From Saussurea involucrata (Eukaryota; Streptophyta; Magnoliopsida; Asterales; Asteraceae): a stretch of 64,000 nucleotides of DNA. Shown here in pieces: positions 12,122-24,548 of the stretch (the stretch's first letter is position 1; each line of letters begins with the position of its first letter). Location of the stretch: the NCBI GenBank assembly GCA_033807775.1, contig CM066313.1, positions 89,971,484 through 90,035,483 of the forward strand. The letters are read 5' to 3'. A program made the translations under genes and the position numbers. The notes below the pieces were generated by a model, which was not told the DNA's origin, made no database searches, and saw only the letters and a list, made by a program, of their open reading frames with translations.

Positions 12122-15100
12122 AAGAATTTCGTCCCGGAATTCAGTCAAGCAACAAAAGAGGGTAACTATTATCGAATTGATATCACATTCTTTGAACACA
12201 TCAAAGTGTTTACGGAACTCCCAAAGGACTTTTTACTAGACCAACCGCTTTACTGCTTCTAGTTTACCAATTTTTCCTACTTCAATATTTCAACCCAAAA
12301 CATCAAGAGTTTTAATTTCTCACAAGAATTTCGCCCCATTAAAACAACGATACTTTCTCAATAATCAAATCCATCAAAGGTTCAAATTAACTCGAAAATT
12401 CACTTATCTCATAAAAAGAAATAACTTTTACTCATACGAATCTAATCCAAATAACACAACATTCTATGCTTACTCGGGACAATTACCACGCTAATACTAC
12501 TTTTAACCTTACCGGCCTTTTACTACAAACGTCGTGTTCTACACTTTTACGATACTAACTCTAAAACGTAATCATATACTTTCAATATAAAACTTGCTTA
12601 GCAAATACAACCTATTTCTTATACTCTTTCATGGAATAGAATATACTCAACACGAATCACTTTATATCACAGAAAATTTCTTAATTTTATCGAACCCGTA
12701 AACTTCATTCTATCTTTTCCATTTCTTATACTAGCATAGTATAACCGCAATACTCTCACCTCAATGCTTAATTGCACTTGACACCAAATCATTTATCAAA
12801 TTAAAATAAAGTCTAAATAGCAACTTAATTTCTCGAATATCAGCAAAACACAATCTCAAACATTTCAATTATCTCAATAACCTCACCACCATAACTCATA
12901 CCGACTTCTATCCAAATATCAATACTAATTCATTCTTGATAAAATAACAAACTCGCTATCACATCAATTCCTCACATCTCCAACTTAGCACCAAAAATAC
13001 TAACACAAACCTTTAGGCATTTGTTTCACTTAAACCACTCCGCAATTGAAATTTATCAAACCGGTCTCACCTTACCCAACTAATATAATTACCAAATCAT
13101 CATATAATAATTTCACTACAAAACTAAGCCGAAAAGAATTCATCACAACTCCATAAAAAAAAATTCATGACACTAATCATAGCACTTAATAATATAAATC
13201 CCTTTTACAACTTAAATCCGCCAATCCAATCTGGTGTTTTCTAACGGTACAACCTTACTTGCTTCGGCTAAACCCTTCCGCAGAATCAACACGGGAAAGG
13301 CTGAATGAACTCTCACTAAGCGTAACCCTTCAATACCAAGGCGCATACCAATAATTTAGTACCCTCCTAACTAAAACAACTCTTATTCCAAGAAGAAAAC
13401 CCGTGTGATACAAACAAGGTATATTATCTCAGATCAATCATACCAATAACATTCACACATCTAGACTCCAGGTTCACCTCATCCTACTACCCTTGCTATG
13501 ACGGAATCTCCACTAGTCATGACGAGTCGCCTCGCGAATGCACAGACGCATACAGTGTGAAATCAGATAGACATTCGAATAAAAGATTCTATCCCACGAC
13601 GGTTAGACTCAAACAAGAGCTGCGCAATAGAACTAAATCAAACATTCTAAGGTTATTTAGTTTCTACTGTATACCACTTATAAGGCATTCACTTAACAAC
13701 CTATCAGGACTAGCATAAATTCCTACTAGCAAGCAATAGCCGTGCAGCAAAGTGTAATAAGCACCAGGCAATCTAGCATACATACTCCTATGTTCTAGAA
13801 AGCAATAAATTACACTAAGTACTCTACTTTTTCCCTTGGCATCGGCTGACTGTACACACTGCGCCTTCGATCTCTGTCTCTAAAATGTCCCAACAATCCA
13901 ACCCTCCAAAAATAACGACATTATACTCCCCAATAGATTACAAAATCAACTTGGAGTATCACCTTAATCCGTAGTTGAACTTTCCTCCATAGGTCATCCC
14001 CAACTCTACCGTCACTTCTCTAATCCAAAATACATCTAAGACAGACAACACTTTCTTGCATTAATTACACCGACCACGAACCTTAGATTACAATTGATTT
14101 CCACACTTGCCACAACATCACTCTCGTACTACTACCACGTCCTATCGCATGGTCCTTCACCCCGATCATTACATTCGACTATTTTCTTCTACTCTCTTCT
14201 TAACATAAAACACGTTTCCCCAAGGATAGCTCATTAGGAGGTGCTTACTCTAGACCGATCCTATGAGCTAGCTTTCTTTCACCTCTAAACCAATCGCACA
14301 CACCCAATTCCCACAATTATTATACTTCACCAATAATTTCACCACACCTCAAATCAGGAATTTAACCGAGTTAATCCGAAATCACATTCATGCTCGAAAC
14401 AACCACACGCTTTTTCATTTCTCAAATATCATTAACATCATCTTTCAAAACGATAATAAACAATTTGGGTCCACACTATACACCCATCCCCAAAATATAA
14501 CAACCATAAAAACATCTTATTAACAAAATCAGTACATCTTTATTTCACCTCGTGTCTCGATTAGCACAAAATATATCATCGTGCCTCTTTCAACATACAA
14601 TATTTCACCGTGCCTCATCCAGCACAAAATTATATATATATCACAAATCATCTAACACATTTGAAATTTTATTTATAACATAAACTTTAACATTTGGAGG
14701 CATAACCTAGCGTTTGAAATACTGAATTTTACACAACGCCACATTCTACACTTTCGCAATATCTTTCCAAAATTCTAACATGCACCTTCAATTTGAAAAT
14801 TGCTAACAATTGCAAGTGTTGGATCAATCATTCCAAATTAAACTACCAACCACTTTCGTTCTCATACAATAAATTTTATTACCACCTTGATAAATCTTTC
14901 AAATCCAACCACATATGATAACGGGTTATCACCTTTGATCACTAATAGCTTTTCCTTACTAATCATTCCCAATAACACTCTTCACTTTCTAGTTTCGATT
15001 ACCCTTGATTTCTCACTTAAATTTATCTCAAGCAATATCATAATGAATAAACATACTAATTTTGATATCATCCAAAATATTTGTTACACTCTTACTAAAT

Positions 15101-15822
15101 TAGAACCAACCTCTTTTCACACCAAATGCTTCCAAACCTACACTCTTACTAAGCCTTATCACAAATAATTCATATATCCCCAATATAAAATTTGTTAACA
15201 AATGAAAACTTTAAATCAATCACCCGACAATCTCTTCTTTCATCATAACTACTTATTCCAATATATACAGAATTACCAAAGATCACTTATCATTACCTAA
15301 TCGAAAGTTTTAAAAAAATCAAATTCCAACACCATCCTATACTTACTACTACCTCAAATTCCAACAAGATTATCAAAAATAACTTAATAGGCGCTCCACT
15401 CCTATCTATATTACCAACACAATTATCAAATTCTTTTCTAATGCAAATAAGCAACAAAAGATTGAAAACACAATTAATCGGTTTGCACCGAATTCAAATA
15501 GCACTTTAGCACGTGTAGAGTTTATATAAATATACCTGTCTTCGTCTCTATCCATATGTCGAGACCGACTTGCCACTCTGTAGATTTCAACAAGGTTAAT
15601 ATACACATAAGCACATACCCCATATAATAAGGTATTCCAGTCCAAACATGTAACTGTAAGTTCACAATTACACTGTCCAGGTGTAACTCGAATTTACCTT
15701 ACATGATGTTCCTTCTACCTTGTTATACTTAATATCCCAAGGTTCTAAAATAATAGGGACATCCTACTTCACATGCAGTTTAAGTCTAGGTACAGATACT
15801 AATACCTAAATCCCTTAAACTA
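12122..15822 (-). other. Interior of element A, no coding capacity
   Basis: About 3.7 kb of A/C-rich plus strand with no ORF longer than 93 codons and no gag, protease, RT or integrase motif I can find. At the extreme 3' end the minus strand reads I-P-G-R-N-S-F-K-G-E. This resembles the very C-terminal tail of gypsy polyproteins just before the polypurine tract, and element B has an equivalent tail. The stretch after the primer site (15820-15600) is similar to the start of element B. I infer an ancient, fully decayed gypsy interior, or non-coding filler. Confidence 0.6.
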
Positions 15823-15836
15823 GGGCTCTGATACCA
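15823..15836 (-). other. Primer-binding site of element A
   Basis: Minus strand TGGTATCAGAGCCC lies two bases inside the 5' LTR end. It matches the 3' end of plant initiator tRNA-Met used by many LTR elements. Confidence 0.9.
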
Positions 15837-15838
15837 TT

Positions 15839-17699
15839 TGTAACAACCCACAATCCAAATATACATATAACATATAATTCATAACATGTTTTCAATACAT
15901 AAGTAATTCATATTGCACATTTGGTCCCAAAGTCTGACTAATCAATATAAAATTCAGTACAAACTTGATCCGATTTAGATAACAAAATAACTAATAACAA
16001 AGTTATAAGTACAAAAGTATCCACATTTTCTTAACGATCATCTTCTCAAAAGCTACCCATCAAGTATTCTAATCACTGGGTCTTATTGGAACCACCACCT
16101 GGAATACATATTTTTAAAACAGAAAATGAGGGTTAGACCTAAGGGTCTAGTGAGTAAATCCCTGACATTTGGAAATCATTAAAAATTCATTTATATAAAA
16201 TACTCTTTATATAAATACACATATATCACACGTAAATTAATACCAACCAAGATTTTGTGCATCATACTTGTCTCATCCCACCTTATCCCTCCACCAATGG
16301 CCAAATTTATTGGTTGCGAGCCAATTTAACACACCGGTCCAAAGTCCGGCCACGTATTATATTATCATATAATACTCACGTAATTATAATATCTCAATAT
16401 ATTATAATCACCCACGTATGACATATTCATACAATTTATCAAGTATTTGTTATCCACAAAATGTATTCCAGTAAAAATACTTTAAAGTAAAACTCACCTT
16501 GTTGGTAGTTTGAAGCCACACACGCACAAACGATACCAATGAGCAAAACCGGCAATTAACGCCACAACCGAACACCACCCAAGCCACACTAACGAGGGGT
16601 AACCAAACCTGTATATAATATATACATATTGATGAAATCCACATACTTATATGTATACAAGACTCACTACGACAATTGACAACCTTAGCAACTCACCGAA
16701 CACCCCCGAATCGCAACCGAGCTAGAAACCGAACAACCAACATTAAAAAGAATACTTGGAGTTCTTATACGCCCAAACTAACATGTTCAAAGTGTTCAAA
16801 TGCTATTTTCCACTCAAAACGAGTACCCATACCCCTATATTACGCCTTAAAACGACTCTTGTACTCAAGAAACAAAATCGAAAAAAATGCAGAAACAGTG
16901 CTTGGCGCGCCTTCTGGCGCTAGTTCACTAGCACCGAGGTAGCGCGGAGCACCTGCACTTGAAAATCATCCGAAAACTCACCCTTCTCAACCCCAATTCA
17001 TCCCAAATCGATTTTAAGCCTCCAAAATGAACTAATGGATGTTTTAGACCTTTCCCCACAATTACCAATCATCAAAACATCATTTAATCTAATAAAATCC
17101 AACGAAAACCCAACCAAAGATTCATCACTTTTAACCCCAAAAACTCAAAACTTCATTAACACCCAAAACTTGTTAGAACCAACTTCCACCATTGAAATGG
17201 TGAAGGATTCTCAAAGAAAGCAATAACACCCATAATCCAACTCTAGAATACCCCAATAATACTTCTAGCTAATCATCTCCACAAGGAAGGAAACATTAAA
17301 CAATCAACAACAAAAGATTAGAGGAGATTACCTTCAAAGATTATACCTCAAACTCCAATTTCTCCTCTTAATTTTGCTTCTTTTCTTTCTTCTTCTTCCT
17401 CTTTTCTTCTTCTCTTCTCTTCCTCCTCTCTCTATCTCTGGACGTCTCTCTCCCTCTCTTTTTTTTAATCCCACACACACACACAATACACTAATATATA
17501 TAATATACATAATATCTAGATATTAACCTTATTTACCAAACGAACCCCAAACTCCTCTTAATTGGCAAAATACATCCTTAAACTTCCAACTAATATTAAA
17601 GTCTACCCCTTTAACTTATAACTCCATAAATAAATCCCAAACTTACCTTAAAACCAAAATTATAAATTTAATAAACCAATAATATACCCGGTTATTACA
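15839..17699 (-). repeat. 5' LTR of element A
   Basis: 1861 bp, partner of 10246-12106. Visible differences include positions near 16075-16100 (three), near 16364 (one) and near 17586 (one). Its right edge is followed by the GTTTT target duplication. Confidence 0.93.
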
Positions 17700-17704
17700 G
17701 TTTT

Positions 17705-18069
17705 AAACATGGTTGACAAAAAGTATTTTGATTATTATATATGAATCAGATGTTTAAATAAATATGTGAAAAATATTTTAAATATTTTTAAAAAATAAAT
17801 CATAAAAAAATATTTTTTAATAAAAAATATTTTAGTGAAAATATTTTAAGTACGATTAATGAATGAAAAGTATTTTAATTATTACTTGTGAATAGTTTTT
17901 TTAAATAAATGTGTGCATAGTTTTTTAAATAAATATGTGAAAAAGATATTTATAATAAATATTTTTTAAAATTAAGAAATTTGAATCCCAATTAATTTTA
18001 GAGTGAATTAACTTTCAGAACATATAGTATGCCCAATTAATGTTTTGCCTCAATCTAACAGTTGTAACC
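17705..18069. other. AT-rich intergenic DNA, no gene
   Basis: Runs of A/T with repeated AATAAATATGTGAAAAA-like words (17755-17945). Nothing coding is seen. Confidence 0.5.
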
Positions 18070-18446
18070 GATGTTCTAAAAAACTCACCGTACAGCCGTC
18101 ATGGCGTGCCATGGCACAAATGCTTGTGTCTCACGCCTAGTTAAGTCTGTGGCACGTCATGGTCTAATGCGCAGTTTTCGTAATGCGATTTTGATTTTTC
18201 GTTACATTTTTAATGTCTTATTTGCAAGTTTTTTAATATATAACCTAATTTAACTTGCTTATTACTACTGAATCGTTAAGTAACAATACAAAACATATGT
18301 TTTTTATATACAATACTATATATGAATTAGAAATTTGATGTCATAAGTCATGTCTTGAAAACGCCATGGCTTTGCCGTGACTCGTAAGGCTTGAGACTTG
18401 GCCTCGCCACCACGTCACGGCTCAAGCCATTTAAAACCTTGAAATG
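18070..18446. mobile_element. MITE-like repeat, copy 1
   Basis: The left edge reads GTTCTAAAAAACTCACCG and the right edge, reverse complemented, AAGGTTTTAAATGGCTTGAG. These are imperfect inverted ends. The body is GC-richer than its surroundings, with repeated GCCATGGC/CACGTCAC words. A second copy starts at about 19030. It has no coding capacity. The superfamily is uncertain because I could not fix a target duplication. Confidence 0.55.
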
Positions 18447-19029
18447 GATGTTATCATGTTAAATTGATGGACCTCGAGTGTTAACAAATTAAAATTTGTT
18501 TTAGAACCAAATCCAAAATTTTAGCTAATCATAGATACCACAATATAATTCACTTTTTAAAGAAATAATTAATTTTTATATTTTTGGAATTAATTAGAAG
18601 AATTGAAATACCTTATGCATAATTATTTTTTTGTAAAGTTTTTTTTATCAAAAAATCAAAGTTTACTAAAAAAATCTCTTATTTAAATTTTTTAACATAA
18701 AGTTTAACTAAATATGAAAATATGTTCAAATTTAGGTTAAAAAGTAAAAAACACTTTGATGAAATGAACATGAAAAATACCCTTACTTCCTGAATTACAC
18801 AAGTATTAAGATAAATGTTTTAAATGACATAAGACATTATAACGAGACCAACTCTCAAGCCTTAAAAGCCACAACGAATAAATATTTATATATATGTTCT
18901 TGAATTTGGAAATAATAGTAAAAAGTTGGAAGGAAAAAAAAGGGAAAAAAGTTATTTTCATGTGTTACAAAAAGAGAAAGAAAGGAAGTAAATTAATTTT
19001 TTTTAAAAACATAGTTCTTTTAACTACTC
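18447..19029. other. No gene seen
   Basis: AT-rich spacer between two MITE-like copies. A short ORF at 18894-19076 is Lys-rich low complexity and runs into the next MITE, so I do not call it. Confidence 0.45.
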
Positions 19030-19298
19030 TCAATGTTCTAAAAAACTCGCCGCACAGCCGCCATAGTTCGCCATGACACCAAGGCTTGTGTTTCACGTCA
19101 CGTTAAGCACGTGACACGCCATGGCCTAATCCACAGTTTTCGTAATGCGATATTTGATTTTCTTTACATTTTTAATGTCTTATTTGCAATTTTTTATGAA
19201 AACTTTACACATGTTTATATATATATATATATAATATTAGATATGAATTAGATATGAATTAGAAATTTGACGCTCACGCTTGAAAACGTCACAGCTGG
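19030..19298. mobile_element. MITE-like repeat, copy 2, cut by the CACTA element
   Basis: 19040-19193 aligns to 18080-18235 (for example CAGTTTTCGTAATGCGAT and TTTTTAATGTCTTATTTGCAA). 19245-19298 aligns to about 18318-18370. Homology stops exactly where the CACTA terminus begins at 19299. The right part of this MITE copy is not found beyond the CACTA element. Confidence 0.6.
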
Positions 19299-19745
19299 CA
19301 CTACAAAAAAAATGAGAATTTCCGACGGCCATATCCGTCGGTAATCGTCGTCGGAAATAACCTAGTCGGTAATTGATTTACCGACGGACCTCTTTACCGA
19401 CGGATCACCGACGCCGGTTTTTACCGACGGATTACCGACAGCCACCTTTACCGACGGATTTGCCGTCGGTAAATTTATTTAAATTAAATTAAATCTAAAT
19501 CATTTTAAATATTAAATTATATTATTTAAAAATTACCGACGGCAAATCCGTCGGTAATGTTTATTTTAATTAAAAAAAATTAAAAATACATAATAAACTG
19601 TACAAAAAACATGTATTTAATAAAATAATTAAAAATAAAGGTCAGTAATTCCTGGGCAAAAACTATTACAAAATACTATTGTATTTAATAAATATCATAT
19701 CAGTAAACAAATTTCAATTTTATCCCAAATACAAAACAAACTAAA

Positions 19746-20144
19746 CTTAGGGGGGAGCGGGGGAACTTCCAAACGTCTTCATAAAGGCTTCAAACTCTTT
19801 CACTTTCTCCTCCAATACTTTCCTTGCTTCTCGGTCTTGTTTCGCTTCCTCCTCCATTTTGAGTTTCGCTTCTTTTTCTTGTCGTACCTCCTCTCTAAGT
19901 ACATCCCACTAAAATTCAACATTTGATAATCATAAAACAAATGTTAGACGACATTTGACAAACATATAACTATTACACATTTGACAAGCATACATACCTC
20001 CTCGTCGTGATGAGAGCTCCCACTCGTAGCGGCACCTGAATTACCGGACATAGCATATTCGGGATCCTGAGTCCCGAATCCAAAAATGCGGCCCTTACCC
20101 ACATTACATATACATATATACATACCTACATTACATACATACAT
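19746..20144 (-). pseudogene. CACTA PttA/En-Spm-associated protein, C-terminal exons
   Basis: The minus strand first gives GKGRIFGFGTQDPEYA and a Ser/Gly-rich stretch ending HHDEE (about 20098-20000). This resembles the KGR-Y/F-G-G motif that ends plant CACTA second-ORF proteins (PttA/transposase_24). After a probable intron (about 19998-19912), an exon reads W-D-V-L-R-E-E-V-R and a Glu/Lys/Arg-rich coiled coil ending FGSSPAPP, with a stop at 19750-19748. The upstream exons are absent. This protein family binds the element's subterminal repeats. Confidence 0.65.
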
Positions 20145-20232
20145 ATATACATACCCACATTACATACATACATACATACCCATATTGCATACATATATAT
20201 ACCCACATTACATACATACATATATACCATTA
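20100..20232. repeat. (ACAT)n / TACATA microsatellite
   Basis: Repeated ACATACAT and ATATACATACC words inside the CACTA element, between its two arms. The ORF through it (20086-20328) is made of Tyr-Ile-His repeats and is not a gene. Confidence 0.8.
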
Positions 20233-20888
20233 TCAGAAGAAATGTGTTTTTTTCTCAAGAAATTTTCTTGGGAGCATACCATTGATACTTTTGTCTTTAT
20301 ACATAGGGTTTATTTATTTTATTCTTGAACTACATCCATAAGCACATAACCATTCTTAAATTTATGTATACTTGATGTAAAACATGTAAATGTTATTGTA
20401 CGGTGGTATCTAAGCAGACAGAGTCATGCCTTTGAAATTTATATACTTGAAATCTTGCCTGAATGTAGATTATGGACGTAAGAAGGAAGAGCTCTGAAGC
20501 TTACATCCTACAACTCTTGCTGTCATTGCATGTTTCATTCTGTCATTTTTGAAGAACCAGTAAATTAATATCATACTCCATCTAGATATTCATACATGCG
20601 TTAAACAAGCACTCTAAACTAGAGACCGATGTATAATCTAACCTTTTTCTTTCTAGCCTCCAAAACCTCTTAGGGCGTTTCTCTTCTTTCAGCAGCAGCA
20701 AGTAATGTTTCAATGCTTGATGCAGCCTGCAAAAACACAAAAAGGTAACTGGTTGACAAATATTGAAATTCACATCAGGAAAGAAAAGGTTTTGAATCTG
20801 TTGATGTTTTGGAAGCATTGATTTATTGAATTAACAAGTTTAAGCATACTATTATGTGTATTACATTTGTTCTTCAAATGTTATTGTT
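20233..20888. other. Unique centre of the CACTA palindrome, no gene
   Basis: Mixed sequence between the arms. The minus ORF at 20582-20818 has no recognised motif. The stretch might be an intron or filler DNA of the element. Confidence 0.4.
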
Positions 20889-20903
20889 AAAGATGCCAAC
20901 TCA

Positions 20904-21016
20904 AAATGGAGGAGGAAGCGAAACAAGACCGAGAAGCAAGGAAAGTATTGGAGGAGAAAGTGAAAGAGTTTGAAGCCTTTATGAAGAAGTTTGGAAGTCC
21001 CCCCGCTCCCCCCTAA
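20904..21016 (+). pseudogene. Inverted duplicate of the last CACTA exon
   Basis: The plus strand reads MEEEAKQDREARKVLEEK and continues to FGSPPAPP and a stop at 21014-21016. It is the same exon as on the minus strand at about 19750-19857, with a Thr/Lys and a Ser/Pro difference. It has no upstream exons of its own. It shows that the palindrome duplicated coding sequence and not just termini. Confidence 0.7.
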
Positions 21017-21459
21017 GTTTAGTTTGTTTTGTATTTGGGATAAAATTGAAATTTGTTTACGGATATGATATTTATTAAATACAATAGTATTTTGTAATAG
21101 TTTTTGCCCAGGAATTACTGACCTTTATTTTTAATTATTTTATTAAATACAGGTTTTTTGTACAGTTTATTCTGTATTTTTAATTATTATTTTTTAATTA
21201 AAATAAACATTACCGACGGATTACCGACGGATTTGCTGTCGGTAATTTTTAAATAATATAATTTAATATTTAAAATGATTTAGATTTAATTTAATTTAAA
21301 TAAATTTACCGACGGAAAATCCGTTGCTAAACCGTCGGTAAAGGTGGCCGTCAGTAAATCCGTCGGTAAATCAATTACCGATCAGGTTATTTCCGACGAC
21401 GATTACCGACGGATTACCGACGGATTTGGCCGTCGGAAATTCTCATTTTTTTTGTAGTG

Positions 21460-22096
21460 TATGATCTTGAATTAACCTCTGTGAAAGATAACATGGATTT
21501 AAGGAAGCTACTCATTGATACTTCAAGTAAGTCCATAATTGTGATCGAGGATATCGATTGTTCACTTGATCTCATGGGTCAAAGAAAGGAGAAAATGGAA
21601 GACGTTTTAAGAGGAGGAGAAGGATCCGATTGTTAAAAAGGTGAAGAAGGAAAATGATGACGATAAAAAGGGAAGTGATGTGACTTTATCTGGGCTGCTG
21701 AACTTCATTGATGGATTATGGTCGGCTTGTGGCAGCGAGAGACTGATCGTGTTCACGACCAACTACGTCGAAAAGCTTGATCCTGCTCTCATTAGAAGAG
21801 GGAGAATGGATATGCATATCGAGCTGTCCTACTGTTGTTTTGAAGCTTTCAAAGTGCTTGCCAAGAACTACTTGGATCTTGAATCACATGAACTGTTTGC
21901 AACCATCAGTCGAGTGGTGGAGGAGACCAATATGACTCCGGCGGATGTTGCCGAGAATTTGATGCCAAAGTCAGATGAAGAGGATGCTGAGAGTTGCTTA
22001 AAAACCCTGATCAAATCTCTTGAAGTTGCAAAAGAAGAAGCAAAACTGAAAGCTGCTGAGGAAGAATTGAAGCAGGTGAAGAAAATGGTGAAGTGA
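21460..22096 (+). pseudogene. AAA-ATPase copy 1, 5'-truncated
   Basis: Homology to the intact copy (61427-62950) starts at about its residue 269 (YDLELTSVKDN), exactly at the CACTA end. Walker A and the N-terminal membrane and BCS1-type regions are missing. Walker B (IIVIEDID), sensor 1 (TTN) and the RRGR arginine finger remain. A frameshift near 21605, in the Lys/Glu-rich insert, separates the two halves. The open part runs 21641-22096 and ends KKMVK, shorter than the intact C-terminus. A protein without Walker A could not bind ATP. Confidence 0.88.
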
Positions 22097-24164
22097 GGCA
22101 AAAGTAGATGATGAAGATTTGAAATAATGAATTATAAGTTTGTGTATTTTAAATACATTGAAAACGAGATACGTTGGACCGACAATTATACTTACACAAT
22201 CGCCATTTAAAATATAAGTATAATTATAAGTTTGTGTATTAAACGGTAACACATCAATTTTTAAATCGCCATTTAATATTATTTATTCCGAGAGCATTGG
22301 ATTGGATTATTAATTATATATGTTTGTCTATTTATTTATAGTTTAGAAGGACCAATTCAAATAAAAATGTTAAATATTGTCAGAAATAAGAAGAGAAGGT
22401 TAAGAAACATTCATATATTAATCATTGCATGTGAAAAAAAAATCTATTTGAAAATGCACATGTGAAAAAAAAATCTATTGTCCGAAGCTCTTTAGTACCT
22501 AACTAAGGTCGGACATCTCATATGTGATATAACAAATTTGCCTTTTCATACATGCAACACGAGAGCCTCAAAGGAACCATGGACCGACCACGTCTTACTT
22601 AGACGCCTAATGTTTTGGTAAAAAATCACACACTCGATCAACGCCGTTATTTCCCTTGACCATATCGTTAGTAACCAAGGTTCTACTACCTATGATCATG
22701 GTTAACTTCGGCAGATAGGATCTTCGACCCATGGTCAGAGATTATTCATCATCGATCATTGATTGATGATTATGTATCCACGGTCGAAGTTTCCTTCGAC
22801 GACATTATCCTAACGACCTACATATGTTACATCGACCGTTACATATTGTTTTTATTTTAGGAATAAAGACACATACTATCATTTACTATAGAAGGTCATA
22901 ACGTAAAGCCGAGATTCAAGACAAATCAATAGACAACAATTTTCTTCATTCAATGGCAGTTAAATTCGATCGTTGGCCCGATCTTAGAGATCAACCATAA
23001 CAGGCCATCAGCACGCATATGGGGTAGTTGGGTAAACCGGTAAGAGTTTTACCCACGAGATTTGTGTCCTTTCTTTATACATGTCCTTCGTTTTTGCTTC
23101 TTCCTATCTGAAAGAGGTATTTGGGTGAAATTTTCGATGTAACTATGTAGATTGAGGGTTCAATGGTTGTGGTGGGAGAAAGAGAGATCTGGGTGGACTT
23201 CGTCGACGGTCCAGACGTGGTGGTGTTGGAGTTAGCCGGAAAATTTATTTTCTTTCCACTTCCTTCCTTTCTTTTCCTTCAATCTCAAGAACACAAATAC
23301 AAATATTTATTTCCTCCATTTTTCTTTCCTTTCTTTTCTTTCTCTTCCCTTTCTCTTCTTTTCTTTCCTTCTAAAACTCGAGAACGCAGCGTAACATGCT
23401 ATTGTATTAATTATATATTTTTTTATTTCTTTTAAACAGAAAAGAGAAATAAGCCAAGACGTCCCAGATTTTTAAAAGAACGGAAAAATAAACTGTCAAA
23501 AGGACATGATCCATAACAAGTATGAAACCATGAGAACTCTAACTGTAATTTTTTAGGATTATGGATTTTTTAGAGTTTATGAAACCACTTGACAAAATTT
23601 ATAATTAAGAGTAAAGTTCACTTTTGGTCACTAACGTTTGTCACTTATAACAAATACCGTCCCTCAACTTTGTTTTCTCGAATTTGGTTCCTTGCGTTTA
23701 TCATTTTCCAACAGTTTTGGTCCCTCCTCCTAACGTCCGTTAAGTCCACTTAAATGAGAGTATTTTCTTCAATTTGCATATTTTCTTAGTTTCTATTAAC
23801 ATTAAAAAGCATATTACCGTATATCTGGCCACCACACATGACACACCTTCATCTTCTTAGGCCAATGATGTAAATTATCAATAATGAATCCATGTTTAGA
23901 ATGGTTTTCAGGATAAAAGAAATAACAATTGTGAGTCACGGTTGATAATGAAACACATCAGGGTGACCTCCCAGTTTTTGGACTATTTTTCTTGTTTGGA
24001 GTTCCACAAGCATACACAATTATCCTCTTTCATTTTTTAACTAATTAATCTAAAATTAATGAAATAGTGGGGGGCTCTACGTCCTTTCCATCATATGAGG
24101 AGCCGAACCAATATTTAAATATATTATATTTCTCTTAACTTTAGTACATATATTATTCTGCGTT

Positions 24165-24165
<1 letters not shown>
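22097..24165. other. Intergenic DNA, no convincing gene
   Basis: Contains a short direct repeat (ATGTGAAAAAAAAATCTATT, about 22430 and 22460) and a Ser/Phe-rich ORF over pyrimidine tracts (23163-23435) that I do not trust. A stretch at 23609-23760 (AGAGTAAAGTTCACTTTTGG) looks like one end of a Mutator-like element, with no partner found. Confidence 0.45.

Positions 24166-24209
<44 letters not shown>
24166..24209. repeat. (TA)n microsatellite
   Basis: About 22 TA dinucleotides directly upstream of the promoter block shared with the intact AAA-ATPase gene. Confidence 0.95.
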
Positions 24210-24212
<3 letters not shown>

Positions 24213-24483
24213 CGAATAACCATTTACATTCAAATTTATCATTCTTGATTGTAAATTTGTAATATTGGAAGCTTCCTTCTGTGGGTCTTTCTTTTCTCTG
24301 TTCAAATCTGGTTTCTATGCACGAACCTTCATCAAAGGATTATAAAAAGACCTGTCGGCTGTCGCGTTGACCCTTGCACTTGACTCGCTTCTATATAAAC
24401 AAATTACATCAAAAACTAATAATTCTACCTAAATATTTGTTTCATTTCTGATCTGAAACAAGAAGAACAAAAACAAGAAGAAG
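24210..24483 (+). promoter_or_regulatory. Promoter and 5' leader of AAA-ATPase copy 2
   Basis: The block is closely similar to 61179-61426 before the intact gene (shared GGAAGCTTCCTTCTG and TTTCTTTTCTCTGTTC). A TATA box TATATAAA lies at 24392-24399, 92 bp before the ATG at 24484. The leader is rich in AAGAACAAAAACAAGAAGAAG. It has a short insertion relative to copy 3 near 24315. Confidence 0.7.
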
Positions 24484-24548
24484 ATGGGAGATCATTATAT
24501 GGCTCAGTTAGGTTCCCTGATGGCTGGTGTTATGTTCATATGGGCAAT

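Larger units (their letters stand above)
10246..17699 (-). mobile_element. Complete non-coding LTR element 'A' (Ty3/gypsy-like LARD), 7454 bp
   Basis: Two direct 1861-bp LTRs (10246-12106 and 15839-17699) both start TGTAACAACCC and end GGTTATTACA. They are flanked by a perfect 5-bp duplication GTTTT (10241-10245 and 17700-17704). On the minus strand the 5' LTR is the right one, followed by a tRNA-Met-type primer site. A purine tract precedes the left LTR. By eye the LTRs differ at only about five positions, so the insertion is recent. The 3.7-kb interior has no gag or pol ORF, so it must be mobilised in trans, like a LARD. Confidence 0.9.
19299..21459 (-). mobile_element. CACTA (En/Spm) element, palindromic, non-autonomous
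   Basis: Termini are CACTACAAAAAAAATGAGAA at the left and its inverted copy ending GTAGTG at 21459. Subterminal regions are packed with CCGACGG/CCGTCGG words (19325-19560 and 21205-21440), the transposase-binding repeat type of CACTA elements. The inverted arms extend about 560-580 bp (19299-19880 against 20890-21459) and include the last exon of a transposase-associated gene. The 3-bp flanks differ (TGG left, TAT right) and the two sides belong to different sequences, so one border was rearranged. Confidence 0.88.

Noticed and set aside
15823..15836. tRNA gene-like GGTATCAGAGC text, also at 38817, 40865 and 45081
   Set aside because: These are primer-binding sites next to LTRs; no cloverleaf surrounds them.
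23163..23435. 90-aa ORF with a plausible start
   Set aside because: Most of it is a pyrimidine-tract translation (Phe/Ser/Leu) with no domain or conserved context.
23609..23760. Possible Mutator-like element starting AGAGTAAAGTTCAC
   Set aside because: Only one end is visible; no inverted partner or TSD was found nearby, so no element is called.
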